Shown: positions 46,941 to 56,709, counted from the first letter of the stretch. The stretch is 64,000 nt of DNA from Photobacterium frigidiphilum (GCF_003025615.1 NZ_PYMJ01000030.1:19876-83875); one strand, 5' to 3'. The notes: a model not told the origin generated them from the letters alone. Program-made: numbers and translations.

Positions 46941-46993
46941 AATTCCTACTCAGTTAGCAAACAATCGTCCTTTGCCATACATTATTGAATCCG

Positions 46994-49309
46994 TTACTCG
47001 GCCTTCGCCTCAATTGCTTCTTGTACAGCCTTCTGGTGTTGCTCATTATTCAAGAATCCTGGCTGAGAAACTTTGTTCCAAAACTCTTTATCTTGCTGTT
47101 TGTTATGGCAGCCTAGGCAAGTACCGGAACGTTCCATTTTGTCACGCATCTCTTTGGGCAGCGGACCAGCCAATGGCCAGTGAGAACCAACACTAACGAT
47201 CTGACCTTCGTCACGATCGACGATCTTCGAAAGATCATGCTCGAGTTCAGGGATGGGTTGAATCTGAACTTTGGCTTCTTTTGGAATAACCTTACCTTGA
47301 GCATCTTTGAGATCAGCATAGTATGGCTTATTAATATTACTCATATACTCGCCATCACTAATACCGTAACCCAATGTTTTAGGATCGCTATGGCAAGATT
47401 CACAATCTCTGGATTTCCGCCCAATGGTATGGGGCTGCACAGGAGAGTGATCTAATCCATTACCTTCAGGTGTACCCCAAATTTTGTTATGAACAACGGT
47501 ATTTCCATCCTTGTCGATAACGGTCGTTATCACCTGACACCCTGGCATTAATGGGGTTACCCGACCCTCGCCATTAATACCCAATATTGGTGTTTCCCAA
47601 CGTAAGTACGAACGCGTTTCTGAAACCTTACCAGCCGATTTCAATCCTTTCGAACCTAATACGGCATCTGGTGTTAGGCCATCTTTGCCCACCGAATTCA
47701 CATTCGCAATCCAGTCTGCATCTTGTTTTCCTTCAGAGTAATCAACGGTTATATGGCAGCCATAACATTGAGGAGCCCAATTGGCATGACAGGCGTAACA
47801 CTCCATACCTTCCATATGCTTATCAATGGCCATTTTTGCTACTTTGGCTGAAGGATCTTTCCAAGTATCGGTGTCTGCAATTTGTTTTAATACCGGCACA
47901 TTGAAATCTAAACCAGTAGCAGAGTGCACCACCACCTTATCGCCATCTTTAACGACATTACCGAGTGGGTTCCCCCTTGCTGACAGCAAGTAACCATCAC
48001 GTTTTTCATAAACTGTCGCCACCTTCATGAACTTCGGTAGTTTATGGGCTAAACCTCGTGCTTTATCATCGAGTTTACCGCCGAACTCTTCGCCATAACC
48101 TAACGGTAATTCCCAAGGAAACTGACTTGGTGTGCCGTGACAATCTGAACACTCAATTTCAACCTGCGCCAGTGTTGTACCAGGAATATTGCCATCACCA
48201 TGCATATCAATAGAAGTATGACAATCCTGACATAGAAGCCCACCAGAAGGGTTGCCTTCTCGGCTTGGGATCTGGTGATGCACATCAGCTTCAATTTCAG
48301 TGTAATATTTTCCATGCAGGCTTTCTTGCTTACCACCCGTTGGGGTATACGGGCTTCCATAAGGGAACTCCATTATCCCATTAAAGCTTGGGCCAACCCG
48401 CTTTCCGCGATTATGGCAACTACGGCATGTTTCAGAAGGTATTCCCGACCACGTGAGCCCATTATGGGTGATCTTTGATTTACGTGTTGCCTGCATTTTG
48501 TGAACAAGTAGTTTCCCCGGCAGCGTTTTATCTATTGTGGGATCGTCCCCCTCATATAAACCTTCAACGCCATAAGGAACATGACATGATGAACAGCCTG
48601 TACCACGGAAATCACCGCGTCTTTGTGAACCACTAACGCCAACATGGCAACGCTGACATTGCTGTCGAGAATAGGTTACACCAGCAAGATTTGGGTGGTC
48701 GGGAATATCATCAACATTTACATCTTGAACTTGTGATAATTCAGTGGGAAATTGATCCGGGTGCTGTTCAGCAAGACGGGTCATATATTTTTTATATGCT
48801 GGTGTACCTATATTTGGAACAGGGCCATCTTCATCTTTAATATCATAATTCCCCAAATTAGAATTATGATCATTAACTATTCCCCAGCTCCAAAGGTTGC
48901 CTTGTAATTTACCGGCTTCAGTACCCATGAGCGATTTTTTTACTCGATCGACATATCCAGCATGGCATAGACCACAGGTTTTATCGGCTATCCAAATACT
49001 GCCGGGATCAGGGTAAAAATGCTGAGCGCCCCCTAATTCAACCAGTAATTCTGGGGAGCCAGCGTGCGCTTTTTCTTTATCTTTAGCTGTTGGGTCTCCC
49101 CCATGACAGACTGTACACCCTTGCTTATCAAAGGTTTTTGATATTGCAGTAATAGCCAGAGTCATCGGCCCTTCAGAAAAATCGGCTATCCCTTCATGGC
49201 AGCTTAAACAGCCAGTTAATTGACCAGTATTACTTGCATTAACATAAGGTAAAGAGAGAATTAGAATAAATAAAAAGCAACGCATAGCCCTATCGATAAG
49301 CTGAAACAT
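46994..49309 (-). CDS. Secreted 12-haem c-type cytochrome
   Basis: A 771-residue protein with signal peptide (about 1-25) and twelve CxxCH haem sites (first at 34-38, last at 731-735), the others being CTVCH, CGLCH, CQRCH, CSSCH, CRSCH, CQDCH, CSDCH, CYACH, CYGCH and CESCH. No CxxCK or CX15CH catalytic-type haem was seen. GGGAG precedes the ATG. It belongs to the large multihaem cytochromes of respiratory or extracellular electron transfer. It is divergent from a NapC/NirT quinol dehydrogenase 129 bases away, the probable electron donor. The terminal acceptor is unknown. Confidence 0.92.
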   Translation of the reverse strand: MFQLIDRAMRCFLFILILSLPYVNASNTGQLTGCLSCHEGIADFSEGPMTLAITAISKTFDKQGCTVCHGGDPTAKDKEKAHAGSPELLVELGGAQHFYPDPGSIWIADKTCGLCHAGYVDRVKKSLMGTEAGKLQGNLWSWGIVNDHNSNLGNYDIKDEDGPVPNIGTPAYKKYMTRLAEQHPDQFPTELSQVQDVNVDDIPDHPNLAGVTYSRQQCQRCHVGVSGSQRRGDFRGTGCSSCHVPYGVEGLYEGDDPTIDKTLPGKLLVHKMQATRKSKITHNGLTWSGIPSETCRSCHNRGKRVGPSFNGIMEFPYGSPYTPTGGKQESLHGKYYTEIEADVHHQIPSREGNPSGGLLCQDCHTSIDMHGDGNIPGTTLAQVEIECSDCHGTPSQFPWELPLGYGEEFGGKLDDKARGLAHKLPKFMKVATVYEKRDGYLLSARGNPLGNVVKDGDKVVVHSATGLDFNVPVLKQIADTDTWKDPSAKVAKMAIDKHMEGMECYACHANWAPQCYGCHITVDYSEGKQDADWIANVNSVGKDGLTPDAVLGSKGLKSAGKVSETRSYLRWETPILGINGEGRVTPLMPGCQVITTVIDKDGNTVVHNKIWGTPEGNGLDHSPVQPHTIGRKSRDCESCHSDPKTLGYGISDGEYMSNINKPYYADLKDAQGKVIPKEAKVQIQPIPELEHDLSKIVDRDEGQIVSVGSHWPLAGPLPKEMRDKMERSGTCLGCHNKQQDKEFWNKVSQPGFLNNEQHQKAVQEAIEAKAE

Positions 49310-49438
49310 AGTCGCTCCCGAATACTTTCGATAACAAATAACAACTTCATTTAATATTATACTAGAATCAAAATACTGCCTGAATATTACTTGTTTTCGA
49401 TTAATCGTTGAAAACTAATTTATGTTGTCGGGGCTCAA

Positions 49439-50110
49439 ATGAAATTCAAGTTATTACCCGCAAAGCTTTGGTCACTACCAAAAAAATGGTGGTTATTTGG
49501 AATTCCCATTGGTGGAATAATTACCTTTTTCGTCGGTATTATTTTCTGGGGTGGTTTTAATACCGCAATGGAAATGACCAATACAACAGCCTTTTGCGCC
49601 ACTAGTTGCCATGAAATGCGGCAAGCTGTTGTTCCTGAATGGCAAAGAAGTGTGCATTATACAAATCGAAGCGGTGTGCAGGCTGGTTGTCCTGATTGCC
49701 ACGTGCCAGAACCATGGGTCGATAAAATGATACGCAAGATGCAAGCCTCTATGGAGCTTTATCACAAGATGGTAGGCACAATCGATAATATGGAGAAGTT
49801 TGAAGAACACCGTCTTACTATGGCGCGTCGTGTATGGAAGGCGATGCAGAAAACCGATTCTCGCGAATGCCGAAATTGCCACCAATTACAGCATATGAAC
49901 CCTGACGTACAACAAAAAATGAAGCACGAGTTCTTGTACGGTACGGCACGTACTTGTATAGATTGCCATCGAGGTATCGCACACCAGCTGCCTCAAGGCT
50001 TGTTTCCCGATGAAGTGCCCATGGTCACCCCACCCGATCTCAACCTAGATCTACCACCGCTTGATAGTGATGACTTGCTAAAACACATCAAAGACATAAG
50101 TAATAATTAA
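49439..50110 (+). CDS. NapC/NirT-family tetrahaem cytochrome c
   Basis: A 223-residue inner-membrane quinol dehydrogenase with an N-terminal anchor (about 18-40) and four haem sites. The first is CATSCH at 53-58, that is CX3CH rather than CX2CH; the others are CPDCH (84), CRNCH (144) and CIDCH (173). EMRQ after the first site supplies the Met expected near haem 1. It passes electrons from quinol to periplasmic partners, here likely the divergent 12-haem cytochrome. Confidence 0.92.
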   Translation: MKFKLLPAKLWSLPKKWWLFGIPIGGIITFFVGIIFWGGFNTAMEMTNTTAFCATSCHEMRQAVVPEWQRSVHYTNRSGVQAGCPDCHVPEPWVDKMIRKMQASMELYHKMVGTIDNMEKFEEHRLTMARRVWKAMQKTDSRECRNCHQLQHMNPDVQQKMKHEFLYGTARTCIDCHRGIAHQLPQGLFPDEVPMVTPPDLNLDLPPLDSDDLLKHIKDISNN

Positions 50111-50180
50111 TCAATACCAAATGCCAAGGAAGGCTGACACCAACCAGCCCTATTGTGGATTCTTCTGGGTGATGTAGCCC

Positions 50181-52103
50181 TTACGAAGGAGGTTGGTTGG
50201 CAATGTTATGCGTAGCCAAATACGCTTTAGCTTGCTCACGCCCCATGTATTTACCCAAGGTTTTTTCGGGTACTTGCGCCAAGTTCACCACAATCAAACC
50301 ATCTAAAGCATCATTAAATGCAGGATCGACATTGAAGCACACCAACTTACCTTTCAAACCAAGATACTGACGCAGTAATACTGGCAAACCCCGACCTTGT
50401 TCTAATCGGCTTAACACTTTTGATAACAGCTGCACATCACCTAACGCAGACAGCATATCGGTATGCCAGAAGGCCTGTCCATCGCCTTTCAATGGTGTAG
50501 TGGCATTCACTAACACCGCTTTGTCGTTGTCATAATGATGAACGGCTAAGGTAGATACCATAAGCTGACGCGCCACCAAACTGTAGTCATTACTAATGCT
50601 GACAGGGCCAAACAAATGGGTGTACTGCGGGTGACGAGAAACAAACGTCGCGATGCCTTTCCATAACAGTAGTAAAGCACTTAAACTACGCTGATACGGC
50701 GCGGCGACCACAGAACGCCCCAACTCTATCGATGTACCTAACTGATTGATAAACGCTTCATCGTAATTAAACAAGCTACGCGAATATAAACCGTCGATAC
50801 CTTGTTTCTCGACCAACTCATCCACCAGCCCCATACGATAAGCACCCACCAACTCGTGACGGGTGTTATGCCATACAATAAGTTGGTGATAATGCGGATC
50901 ATAGTCATCCACATCGCACGCAAATCCAGTGCCCTCACCCACCGCACGAAAGCTGATTTCACGTACTCGTCCTATTTCTTGCATCATCATTGGAATCACA
51001 GCAGATCGCACGCAGTACACATCGAAATCCCCTTGTGTTAACAGGTGACAACTCGGCTCAAGCAAATCCATTTCAGCTTGCAACACAGCAGGGGGAGTAG
51101 CCGCAATCACGGGTTCACCAGCGATTTCAGTCTCTGACTCACAAGCGACGGATCCATGAGCCTTAGATTCGTGGGCAATAGATTCGTAGGCTGTAGATTC
51201 ATGGGTAGTGGATTCATGAGGCGTTGGGTTATTGATTAATGGCTGAGTATTGTCACTGCTTTGTAACGGATTATTCGCACTCAATAAATAGGTATTGAGT
51301 CGCAGGTAATTCACGATTTTCTGGTCGCGATCTAACACTTTCAATTCAGAAAAAGGAATTGCATCACCAATGGCGATCGACATGGTTTGATTGTGCTTAT
51401 TCAGCAACTCACGCCCCAGCAACAAGGTACGCAGCATAGGGTGAATAGTTCCAGCCCTGTAAAAGGTTTTACTATTGTGACCGTCAATAAAAATCGGCAC
51501 TGTGGTCGCTTGGCTACGTTTAACCAATTTAGCCACCGAGCGACTCCATGCTTTGTCGATCAAGCGGTGTGGCATAGCCTGCACGTCTTCGGCAGAATCT
51601 GACGCAGCTTGATAGCTCGACACTTCGCCTGCTGGAAAAATCAGTAGTAATCCCCCTTCGGCCAAATGCTGATGAGCTTCTCGCATTGCTTTTATATTGG
51701 CTTTAATCGCCTCTTTGCCTTCAAACACATCTACCGCAATAAACAACTCGCTGATTTCAGGTAAACGCTTTAAATAATGATTCGCCAACACTTTAATGTC
51801 ATTACGTACATGCCCCAGTAATTCTGCCAGCATCACGCCTTCTATCGCGCCCAGCGGATGATTCGCCACCACAACCGTTGCGCCATTTTTCGGAACATTC
51901 TCTAAACTTCCTTTAGTAACTTGATACTCAATACCCAGCACATCGAGGGTATAGCGCATGAAAGCATGAGCACTTAACCCTGCTGGTCGCTGCTGATATA
52001 GCGCATCAAGTTGGTTTAACCCTGTTGCCCATTCTGCAACAGATTCACCTAAACCAAAGGGGGTTACGCGCGGTAAACGAAACGGACTGCTTTGCGGATT
52101 CAT
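50181..52103 (-). CDS. olsF: Bifunctional ornithine-lipid synthase OlsF-like
   Basis: A 640-residue two-domain acyltransferase. Residues about 60-280 are lysophospholipid-acyltransferase-like (NHPLGAIEG at 81-89 and FPAGEVSS at 156-163). Residues about 350-600 are a GNAT/OlsB-like N-acyltransferase (ELGRSVVAAPYQRS). A linker of six pentapeptides (296-325) joins them. OlsF proteins make ornithine lipids: one domain acylates ornithine, the other adds the second acyl chain. In V. cholerae the enzyme is reported under phosphate limitation. The start ATG overlaps the stop of the DoxX gene (ATGA). Confidence 0.88.
   Translation of the reverse strand: MNPQSSPFRLPRVTPFGLGESVAEWATGLNQLDALYQQRPAGLSAHAFMRYTLDVLGIEYQVTKGSLENVPKNGATVVVANHPLGAIEGVMLAELLGHVRNDIKVLANHYLKRLPEISELFIAVDVFEGKEAIKANIKAMREAHQHLAEGGLLLIFPAGEVSSYQAASDSAEDVQAMPHRLIDKAWSRSVAKLVKRSQATTVPIFIDGHNSKTFYRAGTIHPMLRTLLLGRELLNKHNQTMSIAIGDAIPFSELKVLDRDQKIVNYLRLNTYLLSANNPLQSSDNTQPLINNPTPHESTTHESTAYESIAHESKAHGSVACESETEIAGEPVIAATPPAVLQAEMDLLEPSCHLLTQGDFDVYCVRSAVIPMMMQEIGRVREISFRAVGEGTGFACDVDDYDPHYHQLIVWHNTRHELVGAYRMGLVDELVEKQGIDGLYSRSLFNYDEAFINQLGTSIELGRSVVAAPYQRSLSALLLLWKGIATFVSRHPQYTHLFGPVSISNDYSLVARQLMVSTLAVHHYDNDKAVLVNATTPLKGDGQAFWHTDMLSALGDVQLLSKVLSRLEQGRGLPVLLRQYLGLKGKLVCFNVDPAFNDALDGLIVVNLAQVPEKTLGKYMGREQAKAYLATHNIANQPPS
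51129..51218 (-). repeat. Pentapeptide (15-bp) tandem repeat in the OlsF linker
   Basis: Six degenerate units, HESTT, HESTA, YESIA, HESKA, HGSVA and CESET, between the two acyltransferase domains. It is an older, diverged counterpart of the perfect 15-bp array in the fusion protein at 25232-27559. Confidence 0.8.
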
Positions 52104-52651
52104 ACGGCACCTCCATTTTCGGTATCAGTACCACCAGAATGCCCCTGTAGTTTTTGTGGCAAACGATTTAGAAAGCGATGCAGAAAATAATGTACAAAAC
52201 CTTGTGGCTGACGACTATCACGCACAACAAGTACAACGGCCGATAGCCAAATCAAACACGCCATGCCAAACAGCAAACCGCCGTCTGTGCCTATCATCTG
52301 CCCTGCTGCATTAAATTCTGGCATCACAATACCCAGCGGCGTAAACAGGTGGAAAAATATCGCGCCAGTCATAATTCCTATCGCCATCAAAGCGCCAACA
52401 CCATGAAAGCGAGTAAACAGCAGTACAGCCGCAATCAACTCTGCTGTACCAATAAAATAACCGCCATACGCACCAAACCATGTAAAGCCAGACCACCCCG
52501 CCAAGGTGCCAAAAATAAATTGGGTTTCGTACGAGTTCGTGAATTTAAAAAACAGCGATTGCACGAAGATAAAAGCAATAAAAAGTGAGAGCCCACCCGC
52601 TAACGATAATAATGCAGGGCGTGAATTAGCTGTCGTTGTTGTTATATTCAT
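52100..52651 (-). CDS. DoxX-like membrane protein
   Basis: A 183-residue protein with four to five helices in DoxX/DoxD style (FKFTNSYETQFIFGTLAGW, then GTAELIAAVLLFTRFHGVGAL). AAGGAT supports the start. Its end overlaps the OlsF start by four bases, so it is translationally coupled to ornithine-lipid synthesis. Function in the pathway is unknown. Confidence 0.78.
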   Translation of the reverse strand: MNITTTTANSRPALLSLAGGLSLFIAFIFVQSLFFKFTNSYETQFIFGTLAGWSGFTWFGAYGGYFIGTAELIAAVLLFTRFHGVGALMAIGIMTGAIFFHLFTPLGIVMPEFNAAGQMIGTDGGLLFGMACLIWLSAVVLVVRDSRQPQGFVHYFLHRFLNRLPQKLQGHSGGTDTENGGAV

Positions 52652-52818
52652 AAAGTAATCCTTCTCTTTTTTAGGCATATACGTATCCCTCGCCCCGTGT
52701 CGGCACGGCGATTAATAAATGAGGGATGGGTAGCGCGTTTTTCTGAACTTTCATTTATAAACGTTAACTTATGAGTTCTGGTTTATAAGTTCTATTTACG
52801 CGCTTTTATTTATAGTTG

Positions 52819-53274
52819 TTAATTAGCTAACAGTGTCGGCCAGTTTTTATCACCCTTTACGATAAAGCCTGAAATATCTTGTTCCCAACGTTGTTTAATT
52901 GTCTTGTCGTAGTTGAGGTACAATTTAGCCACATTGTTGGTGTCTTTTACGATAGTCCATTGCTGGGGATCGCCCGGTGCACGGTCGTTCTTAGCCGCTA
53001 CAGCCCAAGCGCAGAATCCACCGTATTGCGGGGCATATTTATCTGGGTTCTTCACAAACAGATCACGATTTTGTTTAGATGAAAAATACCAATCTGCGCC
53101 TTTATATTCAGTAATGTAGGCGCTGTTCCCTTTTACAGGTTTACCCTCGGTGAAATAGGCCACCGTGTCGTAGCCGTCTAAGGCTTTATTGCTAAATAAT
53201 CCGGTATAAATAGCGTCGCCTGCGAATACAGATCCACTGACTAATAATAAAAGTAATCCCATTAATGCTTTCAT
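52819..53274 (-). CDS. Secreted YHS-domain protein
   Basis: A 151-residue protein with signal peptide (1-18, ending VFA) and a YHS-like domain (LDGYDTVAYFTEGKPVKG, then FSSKQNRDLFVKNPDKYAPQYGGFCAWAV). The family is often linked to metal-binding or redox proteins. GGGAAG precedes the ATG. Part of the minus-strand olsF cluster. Confidence 0.82.
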   Translation of the reverse strand: MKALMGLLLLLVSGSVFAGDAIYTGLFSNKALDGYDTVAYFTEGKPVKGNSAYITEYKGADWYFSSKQNRDLFVKNPDKYAPQYGGFCAWAVAAKNDRAPGDPQQWTIVKDTNNVAKLYLNYDKTIKQRWEQDISGFIVKGDKNWPTLLAN

Positions 53275-53363
53275 GTCTTCCCTTTCCTTTTGCTCATCAC
53301 CATTCTGCCTATAACAGAACGTCATGTTTTTCGAATGTTATTTCAAGTACTGTTTTAAATGTT

Positions 53364-54182
53364 CTAAATAATGAGTTCTGCTGGTGTAGTAATCATCTTC
53401 CTGACTAATAAGAACGAGGATATCGGGTTTTTATTGCCATTTATTTCTCTTTTTTCACAGTTTTTGTCTGCACAGAGCGATCCCGCATGATAATTCATGG
53501 TTAATAACTGCGGGCTTACTTCAATGTGCGTAAAGCTAACGGTATGCGCATCGTCGCGGTGCATACAGGCAGAAAGGTGGCTATGGCATGCATTGCGCTT
53601 AAATGCTAACGATTCATCTCTTTGCACATGGCTGGCATGAAACGCACGCAGCGATTCAGCCGTCAGCCCGTGTTCAATATAGCGCAGGTATTCACCTTGG
53701 CGGTGCGCTGTCACATTGTGCAAATCTACCCCTGATGACACCATCGGTGCTTGCGGTGTGATCGTCGAAAGCGAAATACCGTTCCAACACACACCCAGCA
53801 CTTCGCCGTGTGACTGTGTTAACGCCGGATCAAACAGCATTAAACTGAAAGGCGCATAATGCAGTAAAGGCACGGTATCCAGCGTAGCTAATGCTTCATG
53901 TGCAGTGCGGCAATTGGCGAGCTGTTTAATCAGTAAACCACGACTTATTAGTGGTTGTTGCGGCATTTTACCTTGATAAAAATTCAACAAACACAACGAT
54001 AAGCCGTGCTCGTTCATCGCTATCCAGCTGCCTCCCCCTACCGGATCCACCGGCATCACAAATTCAGTGCCCGTGTTATCGAAGCGGGTTGGCGGCAAAG
54101 CTTCTGGTCGGCCTTTTTGCTCGTCACGGTTAAAATAAATTTGATAACCCGAGGATGTTAACATCCATGTTGCCGTACACAT
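53364..54182 (-). CDS. NRDE (TANGO2-like) family protein
   Basis: A 272-residue protein beginning MCTATW with Cys2 as the expected processed N-terminal nucleophile, and the NRDEQ motif at about 19-23. Its start overlaps the end of the DinB-like gene by one base (TAATG). NRDE proteins are Ntn-hydrolase-fold relatives; the C-terminal 70 residues are weakly conserved. The role in this cluster is unknown. Confidence 0.8.
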   Translation of the reverse strand: MCTATWMLTSSGYQIYFNRDEQKGRPEALPPTRFDNTGTEFVMPVDPVGGGSWIAMNEHGLSLCLLNFYQGKMPQQPLISRGLLIKQLANCRTAHEALATLDTVPLLHYAPFSLMLFDPALTQSHGEVLGVCWNGISLSTITPQAPMVSSGVDLHNVTAHRQGEYLRYIEHGLTAESLRAFHASHVQRDESLAFKRNACHSHLSACMHRDDAHTVSFTHIEVSPQLLTMNYHAGSLCADKNCEKREINGNKNPISSFLLVRKMITTPAELII

Positions 54183-54766
54183 TAGGCTTGCCCTCGTAAA
54201 TAACTCGCTGTCGCGGGGGCAATACCAAAATCAGCACTAACGTCGGCATTACAATATAATGCCGACACGCGAATTAGCGCATAATGATGGATCGCATGTG
54301 CTGCTACAAAAATCAATTCACGCGCCATACTCGACGTTAACTGCTCAGAATATTGTTGATGCAATGACACCTCGGTTTTTACTTCAACATGACGGTAAAT
54401 ATCACCACTGCGCAAAGCCAGCAACCATTGTTTAATGTGTTCAAATTCGCGTAAAGCTGTTGTGCGGCATGCCTCAACAGGCGAACCACGGCGACGAAAA
54501 TCATAGTCAATGATCCCCGTTTTTTGTTCATTCATCAGCGAGTAATACAAATCAAGACTATGGCGAAAATGCTCACCAATACTGCTGTTTACATACGGAA
54601 TGGCCACATGTTGATAATCGTCGTCACTCAAGGTGTCTAATAACGCAATGCCTTGTTCAATCACATCCACATTGCCTGTTACACAAGAATCTAATACATG
54701 TACATCCGATGCCAAAGGCGAAATACTGGGGTTAACGTGCGTTGCTGAACTAGCTGGTATTGTCAT
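54182..54766 (-). CDS. DinB-like helical-bundle protein
   Basis: A 194-residue four-helix-bundle protein. SIGEHFRHSLD and FVAAHAIHHYALI supply the three histidines of DinB-fold metal sites. AGAGG precedes the ATG. The family includes metal-dependent thiol S-transferases. Fifth gene from the left in the olsF cluster; partner genes on both sides are in tight spacing. Confidence 0.78.
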   Translation of the reverse strand: MTIPASSATHVNPSISPLASDVHVLDSCVTGNVDVIEQGIALLDTLSDDDYQHVAIPYVNSSIGEHFRHSLDLYYSLMNEQKTGIIDYDFRRRGSPVEACRTTALREFEHIKQWLLALRSGDIYRHVEVKTEVSLHQQYSEQLTSSMARELIFVAAHAIHHYALIRVSALYCNADVSADFGIAPATASYLRGQA

Positions 54767-54802
54767 AATTACCTCTTCTTATTCATTAAATTACAACGAG
54801 AT

Positions 54803-56017
54803 TTAATCTGTCGCGGGATAATGCTCAATCAAGGCTTTCTCGGCACGCCACGCTTTATACAATGCCCATAGCGAGGGTGTTTTATGGCCCGCTTTACGTT
54901 GCAAATCACCTATTTCATACAAGGTGCGATACTGAACCAACAAGGTGCTAAAGATGTCTTTCAGAGGCGTATTCCGATCCCAAATATGGGCGGCTTCACT
55001 GCTGGCTCCGTTTATCTCAAGAATAGTCAGTTTTTCACCCTTCATCAGACTTTTAATGTCATGAAATTTCACATCTAACCGACCAAAATGAAAACCCGGT
55101 AAATCATCAAAAATATGATCAAGACGCTCAGCTAACTGTTCAGTGATGTATTTATTACCATTACGGAAAATACACCCTCGGCTGTGACTGCCCGCAAACG
55201 CCAAACGGAACTGGCACCCTTCAGTTAGCACCCAGTCCAATTTGTCTCGATGGCGCGGTAAATACAGGTGACTAAGCTGCCCTGCTCGGGGATCGTTTTT
55301 AATCAATTGCGCTAACGTGCTCGTACCATCGCCAACCACAAACGGGGTGTATTTCAAGGTAATAGACGTTACACGGCCTTTTTTCTCGCCGGGGTAACGA
55401 ATATAAAACACCCCTGCTTCGGCATCGTAAGGCGCTTTTTCTTGCAATAAATAACGGGCACCCAGCGGGAAAGTGTATATGTATTCCAGCACTCCTGCTT
55501 CGCTATCGAGCAATTGCACGCCCACACCACGGCACCCCATATCCGGTTTCGCGACGATAGGAAAATCGATGCCTTCTTCTTGCATCGCCAACAGCGCATC
55601 GTTCAACTGCATTGATTCAGGCATATCGGTACGCGTTAATGTAACAAACGGCGATATCCATTTTTTTGCCTCTGAACCCGCCAAAGACAAAATGTCATGC
55701 TTTGATTCACCGACCATGCCACTAAGTGCAATACTCGGATTTGCAATTAACGGTAGCGCAAAATTACGATATTTCACCCCATGCCACAGACTTTGCATCA
55801 CCACTGGCGTATAGAAAAACCATGCTGGCCAGAACTCGTAACGCGACACACTCACACCCGTGTCGGGTTCCATTTCTGGCATGCCAATATTCACAGGACT
55901 AACTGATTCAATGATCGACAACTGCGGAGGATGCGAAGCCGCTCGTTCTGAAATATGCTCAGCCGTAAGAGGCTCTGATGAAATAGGTGGATACTGTAAT
56001 ATTGACTTAACTGTCAT
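54803..56017 (-). CDS. ATP-grasp family protein
   Basis: A 404-residue protein with an ATP-grasp pattern: DFPIVAKPDMGCRGVGVQLL for ATP binding, LLQEKAPYDAEAGVFYIRYPG, and LTILEINGASSEAAHIWDR with the metal-binding E-x-N. It probably ligates a carboxylate to an amine or thiol. GAGG precedes the ATG. No substrate is deducible; the ornithine-lipid context could suggest a lipid head-group ligase, which is only inference. Confidence 0.8.
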   Translation of the reverse strand: MTVKSILQYPPISSEPLTAEHISERAASHPPQLSIIESVSPVNIGMPEMEPDTGVSVSRYEFWPAWFFYTPVVMQSLWHGVKYRNFALPLIANPSIALSGMVGESKHDILSLAGSEAKKWISPFVTLTRTDMPESMQLNDALLAMQEEGIDFPIVAKPDMGCRGVGVQLLDSEAGVLEYIYTFPLGARYLLQEKAPYDAEAGVFYIRYPGEKKGRVTSITLKYTPFVVGDGTSTLAQLIKNDPRAGQLSHLYLPRHRDKLDWVLTEGCQFRLAFAGSHSRGCIFRNGNKYITEQLAERLDHIFDDLPGFHFGRLDVKFHDIKSLMKGEKLTILEINGASSEAAHIWDRNTPLKDIFSTLLVQYRTLYEIGDLQRKAGHKTPSLWALYKAWRAEKALIEHYPATD

Positions 56018-56103
56018 GGCTTTTTGCCTCTTCCCTAAAATTAAATATGCTTATCGTTATAAGTGTTATTACGATAACTGTTTCTTGTGTAGCCAAGTAA
56101 CAA

Positions 56104-56709
56104 CTATGAAAATGACGGCCGCTTTAATGGCCGCTGTAACTGGTGTTTAACCGTGCGGTTCGAGATAAGCAATATCAGCCCCGCAATCGGAATTAACCAC
56201 CATTTGTATGCGCTGGTTTGTACCCACGCTTGGCTGCCAAGCTGATAAACCAAGGTAAACACCACGCTAGTCCATACTGCGGTGGCGGCAAGTACTGCGG
56301 TCAAAAATCGTAATGGGTGTACACGGAAAATGCCGCACAAGGCATAGCCCAAGGTACGTAAGCCTGGAATAAAGCGAATAATGAAAATATTGGCTGCAGT
56401 ATTACGTTGTAACCGAAGGCGTACACTGCGCATACTTTGGTTGGTTAGTATCGCGTAACGAAAGCCTCGCCAATGTGCCGACCACGCCCCAAGGTAATAC
56501 AAGGCTAAATCGCCCGTCGCAATCCCTGCAAAAACAGCTAATACCGCAAGCGGCAACGACAAAGAACCATTAGCAGCGAGCACGGCAGCCGCAACAATCG
56601 CGACATCTTCCAGTAAGTACGACATCAGAATAATGGCGAAAAATAAGGTAAACGGTGCATCCCCTGCCCCAATTTGATAAACCCAATTCACGATCGCCTG
56701 TTCTGTCAT
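56104..56709 (-). CDS. DedA/VTT-family membrane protein
   Basis: A 201-residue DedA-type protein (EDVAIVAAAVLAANGSL, IIRFIPGLRTLGYALCGIFR). DedA proteins are linked to lipid-carrier and phospholipid flipping. GGAGCAGTCAG precedes the ATG. First gene of the minus-strand cluster that ends with OlsF, which fits a role in membrane lipid handling. Confidence 0.85.
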   Translation of the reverse strand: MTEQAIVNWVYQIGAGDAPFTLFFAIILMSYLLEDVAIVAAAVLAANGSLSLPLAVLAVFAGIATGDLALYYLGAWSAHWRGFRYAILTNQSMRSVRLRLQRNTAANIFIIRFIPGLRTLGYALCGIFRVHPLRFLTAVLAATAVWTSVVFTLVYQLGSQAWVQTSAYKWWLIPIAGLILLISNRTVKHQLQRPLKRPSFS

